Made by a program: the position numbers and the translations under genes. From NCBI RefSeq assembly GCF_013343235.1, contig NZ_CP040094.1:2604501-2668500 (forward strand): DNA of 64,000 nucleotides, read 5' to 3'. This document shows, one piece after another, positions 37,400 to 46,320 of the stretch; within the stretch, counting starts at the first letter, position 1, and every line of letters starts with the position of its first letter. Below the pieces are notes generated by a model that had not been told where the DNA came from, searched no databases, and saw only the letters and a program-made list of their open reading frames with translations. The stretch comes from Nostoc sp. TCL240-02. Lineage in GTDB: Bacteria; Cyanobacteriota; Cyanobacteriia; Cyanobacteriales; Nostocaceae.

Positions 37400-39169
37400 T
37401 TATCTAGAAGAGTTGCTCTGATTGCTTTCTGGACTAGGCAAGGGAGTCGTGTTACTGACTTTTTTGAGTGCTATAAAAATGTCGTAGAGGTTACTACGAC
37501 TGTCGCTGACGGCGGATGTCATTCCAATTGAGTGCGTTGCAGCTAGCAAAGTTTGTTGATTGGGAATTAGAGTTGGTAAAGGGAAATTTTTCACGGTTCG
37601 TTCCACATCCAGGAAAAATTGACCATTTGTTGGATTTGGTTCTGTAGGAACTGTTTGTTGGAAGGGGATCGTATTAGCTAGTGTATTGTTGGGTTTGGGA
37701 ACAATTTTATCAGTGATGGGAGCGCCCACTACTAAAAAGGCTACATCTCCGTCTAACCAGCCGTGGGTGGCGGTTAAAGTACCATAAGGTGAAACCCAGT
37801 TAACAACGGGTTGTCCTGCAACTGTCGCAGGTTGGACTTGGAACTGGTATTGATTTCTCATTACATCATCCAGTTGTTTTATGGCTGTCTCAGCTGAATT
37901 GCGGAGGCTTTGCCCGTTGTAGGCATCGCTGGCCTGTACCATAAATACTAAACCTGAACGAAAATTGTCTGGTGAACCTTCTTTTGGAGTACTAGGAATC
38001 ACTGATAAGGAAAACTCACCTTTCATCCAACTGAGCAAATCCTTATCTAAATCAAGGGTGGTAAGAGATTTTATCCCACCTCTAAGTTGTTCTGGTGCGA
38101 TCGGTGAGAGAGGATTTCCTTGAGATGTTAAAACGTAATCTCCCCACAGCCTCTGTAAGTTTCCTCCCGAAAGCATCATTAATGTTTCTGCTGGTACACG
38201 ACTTTGCATTTTCCCAGCTTTATTTTCTACCGCCAGCACCCGTTGACTATTAGGGTTTAGCCAAGAAACGCCCTTAAAGCGGATTCCTTCTGCCTCTAAA
38301 GTCATTGTCCCTGCTAAACCTTGGTTATTTTGCAGTTGTGCCAAAACTTGAGCAGGTATTGGGCGGTTTGGAGAAGCTGCGGCTATTTTGGCTGCTGTTG
38401 GCACATTGACGTAAAACTGGGCAAAGCGTTGGTTATTGGCAATTTTCGGAAAATTATCAGCAAAACCACCTGTTGTGGCTAGGGATGTTTGATTTTTGTA
38501 GGCATCGATCGCTCGTTCTGTAGCTTTGGGACTATCAGTTATGACTAAAAAACGCCCATCTAGTAATGCTGCTGAGAAGTTCTCCCCTGCTTGCCCCTCA
38601 CTTTGTTTAATAGCGATCCCTTGATAAATACGGTCAATCCATTTGCCTTGTTTAAGAGTTTTGGGTTGTGCCAAAATGTTTTTGGCGATTTCTGGATTTT
38701 TTACTGGCAATACCATTACCATCGACTGCTGATCGCTGCCAGGATCTTCACTAGTGGTAACTGGTTTGGGTACAGCTTTATTTGCTGTTGCTGGGGCAAG
38801 AATTGCGATCGTAACGTCATTGCCTACCCAAGGTGCGATATCTTTCTGGAAGTCATAACCATTATTAGTGAGAAAGCGATCGCGCAATTCTACTAAATTT
38901 TTGTCCAATTCTGCTTGGGTTTCTTTTGTCCCAAACTGCCGCAATTTCTGCCACTGCTGGGGATCTGTTGTCAGAGAAACCGCAAACAGAGCATCACCAG
39001 GAATAATATTTGCACCTACGAGCAAATCACTGGAAGAGATTTGTCTCTGGCTTAATAACCAGTATGCTATACTCCCCGTACCAATCAATAGCCCAGCAGC
39101 CGAGAGCGTCAGCACCAGAGACGGTTTCTTTTTTTTCTTCATCGGAACAGACACAAGAGGCGGTGCCAT
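37400..39169 (-). CDS. DUF3352 family membrane-anchored protein
   Basis: A 589-residue protein. A basic start (Met-Lys-Lys-Lys-Lys-Lys) precedes one TM helix ('LVLTLSAAGLLIGTGSIAYW'), and the rest is extracytoplasmic. The DUF3352 region is recognised by 'IIPGDALFAVSLTTDPQQW', 'APWVGNDVTIAILAP' and later 'FSLSVIPSTPKEG'. Function unknown; the family is found across cyanobacteria. It is a monocistronic gene, and its 3' end abuts a heptamer repeat block. Confidence 0.85.
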   Translation of the reverse strand: MAPPLVSVPMKKKKKPSLVLTLSAAGLLIGTGSIAYWLLSQRQISSSDLLVGANIIPGDALFAVSLTTDPQQWQKLRQFGTKETQAELDKNLVELRDRFLTNNGYDFQKDIAPWVGNDVTIAILAPATANKAVPKPVTTSEDPGSDQQSMVMVLPVKNPEIAKNILAQPKTLKQGKWIDRIYQGIAIKQSEGQAGENFSAALLDGRFLVITDSPKATERAIDAYKNQTSLATTGGFADNFPKIANNQRFAQFYVNVPTAAKIAAASPNRPIPAQVLAQLQNNQGLAGTMTLEAEGIRFKGVSWLNPNSQRVLAVENKAGKMQSRVPAETLMMLSGGNLQRLWGDYVLTSQGNPLSPIAPEQLRGGIKSLTTLDLDKDLLSWMKGEFSLSVIPSTPKEGSPDNFRSGLVFMVQASDAYNGQSLRNSAETAIKQLDDVMRNQYQFQVQPATVAGQPVVNWVSPYGTLTATHGWLDGDVAFLVVGAPITDKIVPKPNNTLANTIPFQQTVPTEPNPTNGQFFLDVERTVKNFPLPTLIPNQQTLLAATHSIGMTSAVSDSRSNLYDIFIALKKVSNTTPLPSPESNQSNSSR

Positions 39170-39603
39170 CGAAACCTATACCTTATACTTGCAAACTTAT
39201 TACTTGCTTGATTAGTCAAGTACACAAACAGGTTTAACCATTCTTTAGGGCAGCTAATTATATTAAATTTTTCCACCCTAAATGCTGATGATACTTTAGT
39301 AATCAACTTGCCTTAGTCTTTCAAAAGCTGTGTTTTTGACTCAGTTACCATTTTTAACACGCTTTGTTGAATTTCGTAGGACGTTTCCCTAAGATTAATG
39401 TCTCAGTCGGAAAATTCCGGCAAGTAAATCTGTGATTCCAAGCAATTTGAGAATATAACTAACTGGACAAAGCTGCAAGTCAATTTCAGCTACTTGATTT
39501 TGCTTGATTGCAATCGCCACTAGAAAGAGTGGGTACGCGATCGCACCACATGAAAAGTGCAGTATTTTTTGTTTCAATGTTGTAGCAAAGCTTTATTGCT
39601 TAC
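39170..39603. other. Intergenic region
   Basis: A 434-base spacer with HIP1-like sequence near 39537. A 60-codon minus-strand frame (39395-39577) lacks an SD and is not accepted. No other feature is seen. Confidence 0.5.
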
Positions 39604-40167
39604 CTATACTTGCAACTCAAATCCAGGTAATATATCTTCTCCAGAAATAATCGCTGGTATTTGCACAACTTCTACAGCTTTCAAAAGTCGATAAATTTCT
39701 ACTTGACGATCTTGAGGATTAATCAGCCAACCTAAACGCAGACCATTTTTGATGTATTCCTGCATTTTTTCTTGAATTGATGCCAGTCGATCTGTTTCGG
39801 AACGCAGTTCAATCAAAAAGTCGGGTACAAGTGGCGGGAATTTTTTTCTTTGTTCTGGTGTTAAAGCTTCCCACCGCTCCAATTTTATCCAAGCAGCATC
39901 AGGAGAACGTTTTGCACCGTTTGGAAGTATAAAGATAGTTGAAGAACTAAAAACTTTTCCTAATTTAGCTTGACGATTCCAATTATTTAAATCTGTAATT
40001 AAATCTGCTTCTTGATTTCCACTTTCTCCCCCTACTGGTGGCATAATTATTAATTCCCCGCTTGCATTCATTTCCAGGCTGAGATCGCGATTGGCAATAC
40101 ACAATTGATAAAATTGCTCATCGGTTAAATGAGCAATCGGTTCTAGATTTAACACAACAGTATTCAT
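39604..40167 (-). CDS. Uma2 family endonuclease-like protein (copy 2)
   Basis: A 187-residue DUF820/Uma2 protein: 'RSPDAAWIKLERWEALTPEQ', 'VPDFLIELRSETDRLASIQE' and 'KMQEYIKNGLRLGWLINPQ' give the Asp, Glu and Lys positions of the PD-(D/E)XK core. GAGGAAAG lies 5 bases before the ATG. It is 55 bases downstream of another Uma2 gene but belongs to a different subgroup, so it is not a recent duplicate. Confidence 0.87.
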   Translation of the reverse strand: MNTVVLNLEPIAHLTDEQFYQLCIANRDLSLEMNASGELIIMPPVGGESGNQEADLITDLNNWNRQAKLGKVFSSSTIFILPNGAKRSPDAAWIKLERWEALTPEQRKKFPPLVPDFLIELRSETDRLASIQEKMQEYIKNGLRLGWLINPQDRQVEIYRLLKAVEVVQIPAIISGEDILPGFELQV

Positions 40168-40221
40168 TAAAACTTTCCTCGTGCCTTCGATTGCTAAAAT
40201 TCAGTAGGAAATTCTTGCTTG

Positions 40222-40776
40222 TTAGAAGATTTTTTGAGGTGTGATTTGTAACCCTTCAAATAAGGAATCTTCTAAACTATCAGTACCGCGTTTAGTTTGA
40301 GGGAGAATATCGGGATAAAAAATAGTAATAGTTTTTGCTCTAGGATCAATAATCCAAACTCGTTGAACTTTAGCTTTTAAATAATCAATGGCTTTTTCTG
40401 TCATTTCTCCAAAAGTTTGACCAGGAGAGATAATTTCAATCACTAATTCAGGTACAACAGAACAAGCCTCATCTTGCAACCAATCAGCAGAAAGACGGCT
40501 ATAAGAAATATAAGTCAAATCTGGTACAGGAACCCAATCTTGTTGATTTCGTGTTAGCTTAATTGCCCATTCAATTACAACCCGCCCCTTTGCTTGCGGC
40601 CATGCAGACAATAGTATAAATAATGCACCTGTTATCGAACTATGAAAAAATTTTGGTGCCATCTCATCATTTTTGAATTTAGGAACAGCTTCTCCATCAA
40701 TGAGTTCGTAGGTGATATCTTCTTCGGGAAGTGCAAGAAATTCTTCGAGGGTGAGTTGGGTTTTAAGTTGAATCAT
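40222..40776 (-). CDS. Uma2 family endonuclease-like protein (copy 3)
   Basis: A 184-residue DUF820/Uma2 protein: 'VPDLTYISYSRL', 'VPELVIEIISPGQTFGEMTE' and 'KAIDYLKAKVQRVWIIDP' carry the nuclease-fold residues. No obvious SD. Probably co-transcribed with copy 2. Biological role unknown. Confidence 0.87.
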   Translation of the reverse strand: MIQLKTQLTLEEFLALPEEDITYELIDGEAVPKFKNDEMAPKFFHSSITGALFILLSAWPQAKGRVVIEWAIKLTRNQQDWVPVPDLTYISYSRLSADWLQDEACSVVPELVIEIISPGQTFGEMTEKAIDYLKAKVQRVWIIDPRAKTITIFYPDILPQTKRGTDSLEDSLFEGLQITPQKIF

Positions 40777-40901
40777 GGTTGATCTTGTGGAATTTACTAG
40801 CAGATGCGATTGCTACAATATTCAACCTTCCTTTGATAATTTAATTGTACGATTTCAGTTACTTGGTTTTGCTCAGTTGCGATCGCAGGCTTTTACTGAT
40901 T

Positions 40902-41516
40902 TTAGGAATTTAATTGCATAGTCCCCAAATATTTAGTTAAATAAGGCGAAAAAACTTCATAAATTAGGGTTAGTGGTTGTCCATGATGCCAAAACAAGTA
41001 ATGGCGGCCCCAAAAAGGCCGAGTTACTCCAAAGCCAGACTCTAGCGCCGGTGAGTCACCATAGTAAATCCCTCGAACATCCCGATACAACTCTGTGCGG
41101 AGACGAGCTAAACTCGCCCAAATTGGTAATGAACGATTTTGCAAATACTCATCTACATGACTAGCTTCCCACCAGGAGGTAGCATAAGCTAATCGTTGAC
41201 CAGAAGCAGTCCGCAGCCACACTTGTCGCCGTAGTCGCGGCCCTGGGACAACTTGAATTAAATCAGGTGCAGCATCCAAGTCCATGCCAATCAATGACAT
41301 ATCAATGACATCTACTTCTACAGGCTCACCTGTAAGCAATTCTAGATGACGTGTTGGAGAGCCGTCACCCAAAAGCATTAGCTGCCAAGCCGGTGCTAGC
41401 TGAGTATGAGGTAAACTTTTTTGAATTACTTCCTCCCCTCCTTGCCAAATCGGAGTGAGGCGATGCCAAGCTGCTGGCTGTGTTAAGTTGTTTGTTGGCG
41501 TAAAAGTAATACTCAA
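40902..41516 (-). CDS. Chorismate lyase-like protein (DUF98 family)
   Basis: A 204-residue protein of the cyanobacterial chorismate pyruvate-lyase type. It is expected to make 4-hydroxybenzoate from chorismate, the head-group precursor of plastoquinone in cyanobacteria. Landmarks are 'WHRLTPIWQGGEE', 'WQLMLLGDGSPTRHLELLTG' and the C-terminal 'WGRHYLFWHHGQPLTLIYEV' with 'FSPYL'. The assignment rests on family knowledge of the homologous Synechocystis protein. The gene stands alone, downstream of tRNA-Leu on the same strand. Confidence 0.8.
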   Translation of the reverse strand: MSITFTPTNNLTQPAAWHRLTPIWQGGEEVIQKSLPHTQLAPAWQLMLLGDGSPTRHLELLTGEPVEVDVIDMSLIGMDLDAAPDLIQVVPGPRLRRQVWLRTASGQRLAYATSWWEASHVDEYLQNRSLPIWASLARLRTELYRDVRGIYYGDSPALESGFGVTRPFWGRHYLFWHHGQPLTLIYEVFSPYLTKYLGTMQLNS

Positions 41517-41582
41517 GGCTTTTTACAAAACTTTACGTATCTCTATAAAAGCATAAAAAACCTTAGCTCTACCAAGATTTAA

Positions 41583-41636
41583 GGGTCAACAGTCTCAGGT
41601 CTTTTGACCGTTGACTATTGACCCTTGACTAATCAA
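41583..41636. repeat. Short heptamer repeat (TTGAC type)
   Basis: Units like TTGACTA, TTGACCC and GGGTCAA lie between the tRNA and the chorismate-lyase-like gene. It is an STRR-like short array. Confidence 0.6.
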
Positions 41637-41643
41637 CAAAATA

Positions 41644-41724
41644 TGCGGATGGCGAGACTCGAACTCGCAAGGCAAAGCCACACGCACCTCAAGCGTGCGC
41701 GTATACCAATTCCGCCACATCCGC
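41644..41724 (-). tRNA. tRNA-Leu (anticodon GAG)
   Basis: The acceptor stem GCGGATG pairs with CATCCGC. The anticodon stem CACGC/GCGTG closes the loop TTGAGGT, giving GAG (41688-41690 on the complement). The T arm is GCGAGTTCGAGTCTCGC, and a long variable arm (TGGCTTTGCC) is typical of Leu. CCA is not encoded. It decodes CUC/CUU. Confidence 0.96.
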
Positions 41725-42146
41725 ACAGGTTGTCTAAAGATAGACTATAGCATAAGAAATTAATTATAGTAAGGTAATATTTAAAGTTATATTTCTCAAA
41801 AATATAAATTTTCTCAAGGCGGTATCAGACTGACAGAAATTTAGCATCTGCACAAGTGATATTAAAAAGGGTAGAGCGACTGTGGGAGATGCGGTGCGAT
41901 CGCGTACCCGCCCTTTTGCAGTGGCGATCGCGATCGCAAAAACACAGTTTGGTAAGCTAGCCAAGACTTACAGCAGTAATGTTGTTAGTGTAGTAAAACC
42001 TGTAGAGGCAGCAAGCCTGCAATCTTGAATTTGCTTAGAGTCAGGGTGGCGAATCTCCTGTGATAATTTTAAATAATGCGGAAGCGTCGTTTCAAGTTGG
42101 ATCGGGGAAAATGTGAATCTACTGGTAATGATATCGAAACTAAAAA
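41725..42146. other. Upstream region of accC
   Basis: A 422-base spacer with a cluster of HIP1 sites (41890-41940). It presumably holds the tRNA and accC promoters. No gene is supported. Confidence 0.5.
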
Positions 42147-43490
42147 ATGAAGTTTGACAAAATATTAATTGCCAATCGGGGAGAAATCGCCCTTCGCATT
42201 CTCCGCGCCTGTGAAGAAATGGGAATTGCCACAGTCGCGGTTCACTCCACCGTTGACCGGAATGCTCTCCACGTCCAACTTGCTGATGAAGCGGTTTGCA
42301 TTGGCGAACCAGCTAGCAGTAAAAGTTATTTGAATATTCCCAATATTATTGCCGCAGCCCTGACGCGCAATGCGACTGCCATTCATCCAGGCTATGGTTT
42401 TTTGGCAGAAAATGCCCGGTTTGCCGAAATTTGTGCCGACCATCATATTGCTTTTATCGGTCCAACTCCAGAATCTATCAAGCTGATGGGCGATAAATCC
42501 ACTGCCAAAGAAACCATGCAAAAAGCTGGAGTCCCGACAGTACCAGGTACTGAGGGGTTAGTAGAATCTGAGGAAGATGGATTAAAATTCGCCAAGGATA
42601 TCGGCTATCCAGTGATGATTAAAGCCACAGCCGGTGGCGGTGGGCGGGGTATGCGCCTAGTTCGTTCTGAAGATGAATTTGTTAAACTTTTCCTAGCAGC
42701 CCAAGGGGAAGCAGGAGCCGCTTTTGGGAATTCTGGCGTTTACATCGAAAAATTTATTGAACGTCCCCGCCACATCGAATTTCAAATTTTGGCGGATAAC
42801 TACGGTAATGTCATCCACTTGGGTGAACGGGATTGCTCAATTCAGCGCCGCAACCAAAAGCTACTAGAAGAAGCACCAAGTCCGGCTCTCGACCAAGACC
42901 TGCGTGAGAAAATGGGACAAGCTGCTGTCAAAGCTGCACAATTCATTAATTACAGTGGGGCAGGTACTATTGAGTTTCTCTTGGATAGATCCGGTAAATT
43001 CTACTTTATGGAAATGAACACCCGGATTCAAGTAGAACATCCTGTAACAGAGATGGTTACTGGAATAGACTTAGTTGCCGAACAAATTCGGATTGCTCAA
43101 GGAGAAAGACTCAAGCTTATCCAAGAGCAAGTAGTTTTGCGGGGTCATTCGATTGAATGCCGGATCAACGCTGAAGACCCAGATCATGACTTTCGTCCCT
43201 CTCCAGGACGGATTAGTGGTTATCTGCCCCCTGGAGGCCCTGGTGTTCGGATTGATTCTCATGTCTACACAGATTACCAAATCCCACCTTATTACGATTC
43301 CTTGATTGGCAAGCTAATTGTTTGGGCCCCAGATCGAGCTACTGCTATTAACCGCATGAAACGCGCACTCCGGGAATGTGCCATCACTGGGCTACCCACC
43401 ACTATCGGGTTCCATCAAAAAATTATGGAAACTCCACAATTTTTGCAGGGTAATGTCTATACAAATTTTGTCCAGGAGATGAACGGATAG
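42147..43490 (+). CDS. accC: Biotin carboxylase subunit of acetyl-CoA carboxylase
   Basis: AccC carboxylates biotin on AccB using ATP and bicarbonate, the first step of fatty acid synthesis. The protein is full length at 447 residues. It opens [20 protein letters not shown]. The Gly-rich ATP loop is [14 protein letters not shown], and '[19 protein letters not shown]' plus 'RINAEDP' are intact. The ATG is at 42147. The stop codon TAG is followed at once by the GGGGACT heptamer array, so there is no 3' spacer of normal sequence. Confidence 0.97.
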   Translation: MKFDKILIANRGEIALRILRACEEMGIATVAVHSTVDRNALHVQLADEAVCIGEPASSKSYLNIPNIIAAALTRNATAIHPGYGFLAENARFAEICADHHIAFIGPTPESIKLMGDKSTAKETMQKAGVPTVPGTEGLVESEEDGLKFAKDIGYPVMIKATAGGGGRGMRLVRSEDEFVKLFLAAQGEAGAAFGNSGVYIEKFIERPRHIEFQILADNYGNVIHLGERDCSIQRRNQKLLEEAPSPALDQDLREKMGQAAVKAAQFINYSGAGTIEFLLDRSGKFYFMEMNTRIQVEHPVTEMVTGIDLVAEQIRIAQGERLKLIQEQVVLRGHSIECRINAEDPDHDFRPSPGRISGYLPPGGPGVRIDSHVYTDYQIPPYYDSLIGKLIVWAPDRATAINRMKRALRECAITGLPTTIGFHQKIMETPQFLQGNVYTNFVQEMNG

Positions 43491-43682
43491 GGGACTGGGG
43501 ACTGGGGACTGGGGACTGGGGGCAGGGAGCAGGGAGCAGGGAGCAGGGAGCAGAGGACACAAGGGAGACAAGGGGGACAGGGAGGATAAGAGGAGAATTA
43601 TTCAACAAGTCTCTCCCCTATCTCCCCCCTCTTCCTTGTCCCCCCTATCTCTTATCGATTCCCAATTCCCAATGCCCAATTC
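43491..43682. repeat. Heptamer repeat block filling the accC/yggT spacer
   Basis: GGGGACT units, GGGAGCA units and ACAAGGG-type units are followed by a C-rich complementary half ending CCCAATTCCC. Bases 43576-43660 are almost identical to 46192-46276. The block spans the whole gap between two convergent genes and could fold into a long hairpin. Confidence 0.88.
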
Positions 43683-43683
43683 C

Positions 43684-43977
43684 CTAATTCACACGAGATG
43701 CCATAGTCAGCAATCCTTGTTGACCTAGTAATATTTCTCGTAGCAGGCTGAAGATACCAACCCAAATAATAGGTGTAATGTCCACTCCGCCTATAGGTTG
43801 TACCAGTTTTCGTAATGGGACTAAAAATGGTTCGGTAGGCCAAGCTATTAAATTGAAGGGCAAACGATTCAGATTCACTTGCGGATACCAAGTGAGAATG
43901 ATCCGAAATATAAATAAAAATGTCATCACCCCTAATACAGGGCCAAGAATCCAAGCAGTCAGATCAACACCAGTCAT
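43684..43977 (-). CDS. YggT family membrane protein (Ycf19-like)
   Basis: A 97-residue protein with two hydrophobic segments and the family motif region 'RIILTWYPQVNLNRLPFN', then 'AWPTEPFLVPLRKLVQPIGG', then 'DITPIIWVGIFSLLREIL'. YggT/Ycf19 proteins are small membrane proteins linked to division or nucleoid and membrane organisation in plastids and cyanobacteria; the precise role is uncertain. Convergent with accC. Confidence 0.88.
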   Translation of the reverse strand: MTGVDLTAWILGPVLGVMTFLFIFRIILTWYPQVNLNRLPFNLIAWPTEPFLVPLRKLVQPIGGVDITPIIWVGIFSLLREILLGQQGLLTMASRVN

Positions 43978-44236
43978 CGGTTTAAGGTACTATCTATCTG
44001 TAAAGAAAGAAAACTTAGGCGAACGGCAAGCCGCGCTTCGCGAACGCTACAAAATTTGAAGCTTTATAAAGCACTCTCATCATCATTTTAACCAAATGCT
44101 GCCACTTTCATATGCAATCGAAAAGCAAACTCGCTCACAGCAATTACGAAGTTTGGCAGTTCAGAGTTAGAGGCTTCTCAAGAAAGTAATACACTATTAA
44201 AATTAGGATGAAGTGTGTAAAAAAAGGTTGAGAAGT

Positions 44237-44356
44237 ATGACGCCTTCTTTAGCAAATTTTCTTTGGAGTCTGTTATGGGGTACTGCAATTGTTGTAATAC
44301 CCGCTACAGTTGGTCTAATTTTCATTAGCCAAAAAGATAAAATTCAGCGTTCATAA
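44237..44356 (+). CDS. psbX: Photosystem II protein PsbX
   Basis: A 39-residue single-span thylakoid protein of photosystem II, located near cytochrome b559 and the QB side. The sequence MTPSLANFLWSLLWG continues through a hydrophobic helix to 'VGLIFISQKDKIQRS', which matches cyanobacterial PsbX. It sits directly upstream of ycf66, a conserved pairing. A perfect palindrome follows 5 bases after the stop. Confidence 0.95.
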   Translation: MTPSLANFLWSLLWGTAIVVIPATVGLIFISQKDKIQRS

Positions 44357-44360
44357 TGCT

Positions 44361-44385
44361 TATGAGAGTTAAATTAACTCTCATA
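44361..44385. terminator. Palindrome after psbX
   Basis: TATGAGAGTTAA-A-TTAACTCTCATA is a perfect 12-bp palindrome, 5 bases after the psbX stop. There is no T tract, so it may be a 3' stabiliser or a weak terminator. Confidence 0.6.
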
Positions 44386-44392
44386 ATCGATT

Positions 44393-44466
44393 GTCTGTCA
44401 GCTATCTACATTTATTTCACCAAAAGCGGCGAAAACTGCGGCTGGTGGGAGTTGTAGATGACAGAC
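44393..44466 (+). ncRNA. Possible structured RNA / 5' leader of ycf66
   Basis: GTCTGTCA...TATCTACA (44393-44410) pairs with TGTAGATGACAGAC (44453-44466), giving 14 base pairs with a 3-base bulge. An inner CACCA/TGGTG stem is present. A further imperfect hairpin (GCTTCAGAGC with GCTTTGAAGC) lies at 44492-44526. No known riboswitch is recognised. Confidence 0.4.
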
Positions 44467-44605
44467 ATAGGTGTTTTACTTTTCGGTGAACAGCTTCAGA
44501 GCTTCTTTGCCAGAGGCTTTGAAGCTTCAATATTTATCGTGCCTAATTACAGTAGTGATTTTAATTGTGACTCGCTAACATAGATTTGATATTGGGAAAA
44601 CAGCA

Positions 44606-45520
44606 ATGATAAATTTTGGGCTGAACTCAGCCAGTTTTCTGGCTCAGGTAAATTTTGGGGCAAATTCAGCCAGTATTCTAGGAATTTTCCTGGCTGTGGC
44701 TGGGGCAGCACTGTATTTTCTCCGCACTGTGCGTCCAGAATTGTCACGGGATCAAGATATCTTTTTTGCGGCAGTCGGTTTGCTCTGCGGCTTCATTCTC
44801 GTGTTTCAAGGATGGCGGTTAGACCCAATTCTCCAATTTGGTCAACTGCTTTTAGTTGGCACAACTGTATTTTTTGCAGTTGAAAGTATTCGTCTGCGGA
44901 GTATAGCTACCCAGCAAGCAAAGCGTAACACTCCAATTGTGGATGAAGATCGACCTGTTAGCGATCGCTATTCCTACAATGATCGCAGAAAGTATCAAGC
45001 TGAAATGGATGCAGACTTAGATCCATTGCCTTATGAAGACGAGGAGGAACGCCCCGTGCGTGCCCGGATTCGGGGTAGCAGGGATGAAATTTCCACTCGT
45101 GATAGCTACTACGAAGAGCAACCACCCCGTCGTTCAGAACGCCGCAACAGCAGTAGTACTGAAAGACAGGCTCCAACTGATAAAACGCGGCGGCGGACTT
45201 CTGGCCGTCCCGTGAATCGCCCTTCTGAAACCTCTGAAGAAGAAAATTGGGGTTCATCTAGGCAAGTTGATGATTGGGAAAGTTCGGGAGGGGAAGTTAA
45301 AAAACCTTCTCGCCGTAATAATAACGGTTCTCAACGTCCAGAAAGCCGGGAAGATGATGTTACTCCTAGATCAAGAAGGCGTCGTCCACCCACAGACTCA
45401 GCTTCTCGAAGACCGCGCGAAGATGATGAGGCGATCCCAACTGATTATGTACCGTACAACCCGATTGAAAAGCCAAATCAGGGACCAGATAATTCGACTG
45501 ATTTTGATGACGATATTTAA
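44606..45520 (+). CDS. ycf66: Ycf66 family protein
   Basis: A 304-residue protein. The first 110 residues carry the Ycf66 domain with three TM helices ('SILGIFLAVAGAALYFL', 'DIFFAAVGLLCGFILVFQGW', 'FGQLLLVGTTVFFAVESI'). The remaining 190 residues are a charged, Arg/Glu/Asp-rich disordered tail. The N-terminus has a short internal duplication (FGLNSASFLAQ against FGANSASILG). Ycf66 is conserved in cyanobacteria and some plastids; its function is unknown. Its position next to psbX is conserved. Confidence 0.9.
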   Translation: MINFGLNSASFLAQVNFGANSASILGIFLAVAGAALYFLRTVRPELSRDQDIFFAAVGLLCGFILVFQGWRLDPILQFGQLLLVGTTVFFAVESIRLRSIATQQAKRNTPIVDEDRPVSDRYSYNDRRKYQAEMDADLDPLPYEDEEERPVRARIRGSRDEISTRDSYYEEQPPRRSERRNSSSTERQAPTDKTRRRTSGRPVNRPSETSEEENWGSSRQVDDWESSGGEVKKPSRRNNNGSQRPESREDDVTPRSRRRRPPTDSASRRPREDDEAIPTDYVPYNPIEKPNQGPDNSTDFDDDI

Positions 45521-45567
45521 AACAGTTGGCGTGGAAATAGGTTTAAAGGCAACGGAAAACAGTTGAG

Positions 45568-46128
45568 GTGGAAAAATTTAAGCCTATATTTTGGCTCCAA
45601 AGACCAATTCATTGGAGCCTGGTTTTTGGTTTAACAGGTTTGCTTGCATCTTGTGGTTATAACGATATTCCCATAGGGCCTACTTCCCTCAACAGTCGCT
45701 ACACCGAGGAGCAACCTGCTTTGAGTGGAAATGGGCGCTTTTTAGCGTTTGTATCTAATCGGAATGGTAATCAGCAGCTACTGGTTTTCGATTTGGAGAG
45801 GCAACTGTTTATTAGCACACCTGGCATAAACCGAGCAGAGACAATTGCTGAAAGTCCTAGCTTGAGCTACACCGGGCGTTATATTGCTTATCTTACTAGT
45901 GACCAAGGTAGACCTGTGGTGGCGCTTTACGATCGCGCTACGCAACAGTCGCAAATCGTCACACCAACCTATCGCGGCTGGATCAGAAAACCAAATATCA
46001 GCCCAGATGGACGCTATGTTGTCTTTGAAACCGCCAGCCGTGGTCAGTGGGATATTGAAGTCCTAGACCGAGGGCCAAATATTGAGTTAGATATTCCTAA
46101 TGGTGCAACCGTAGGTTCACCTCCGTAG
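45568..46128 (+). CDS. TolB-like PD40 lipoprotein (copy 1)
   Basis: A 186-residue protein with a lipobox (Leu-Leu-Ala-Ser-Cys, Cys near residue 29), so it is probably lipid-anchored and extracytoplasmic. Three PD40/WD40-like propeller repeats follow: 'PALSGNGRFLAFVSNRNG', 'PSLSYTGRYIAYLTSDQG' and 'PNISPDGRYVVFETASRG'. Three blades are too few for a closed propeller, so it may oligomerise. The start is taken as GTG at 45568, since an in-frame stop lies close upstream. It is 47 bases after ycf66, probably in the same unit. Confidence 0.82.
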   Translation: MEKFKPIFWLQRPIHWSLVFGLTGLLASCGYNDIPIGPTSLNSRYTEEQPALSGNGRFLAFVSNRNGNQQLLVFDLERQLFISTPGINRAETIAESPSLSYTGRYIAYLTSDQGRPVVALYDRATQQSQIVTPTYRGWIRKPNISPDGRYVVFETASRGQWDIEVLDRGPNIELDIPNGATVGSPP

Positions 46129-46131
46129 AAG

Positions 46132-46320
46132 GCAGGGGGCAGGGGAGATTAGGAGAATGAGGGGGACAAGGGGGACAAGGGGGACAAGGAGGACAGGGAG
46201 GATAAAGGGAGTAATTATTCAACAAGTCTCTCCCAAGTCTCCCCCCTCTTCCTTGTCCCCCCTATCTCTTATCGATGCCCAATTCCCAATTCTCAATTCT
46301 CAATTCCCAATTCCCAATAT
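46132..46320. repeat. Heptamer repeat block between the two lipoprotein genes
   Basis: GGGGGACAA tandem units are followed by a C-rich half and CCCAATT units, running right up to the next ATG. Bases 46192-46276 match 43576-43660 nearly base for base. Confidence 0.88.

Noticed and set aside
39395..39577. 60-codon minus-strand ORF between DUF3352 and Uma2 genes
   Set aside because: No SD, composition not distinctive and no recognised product.
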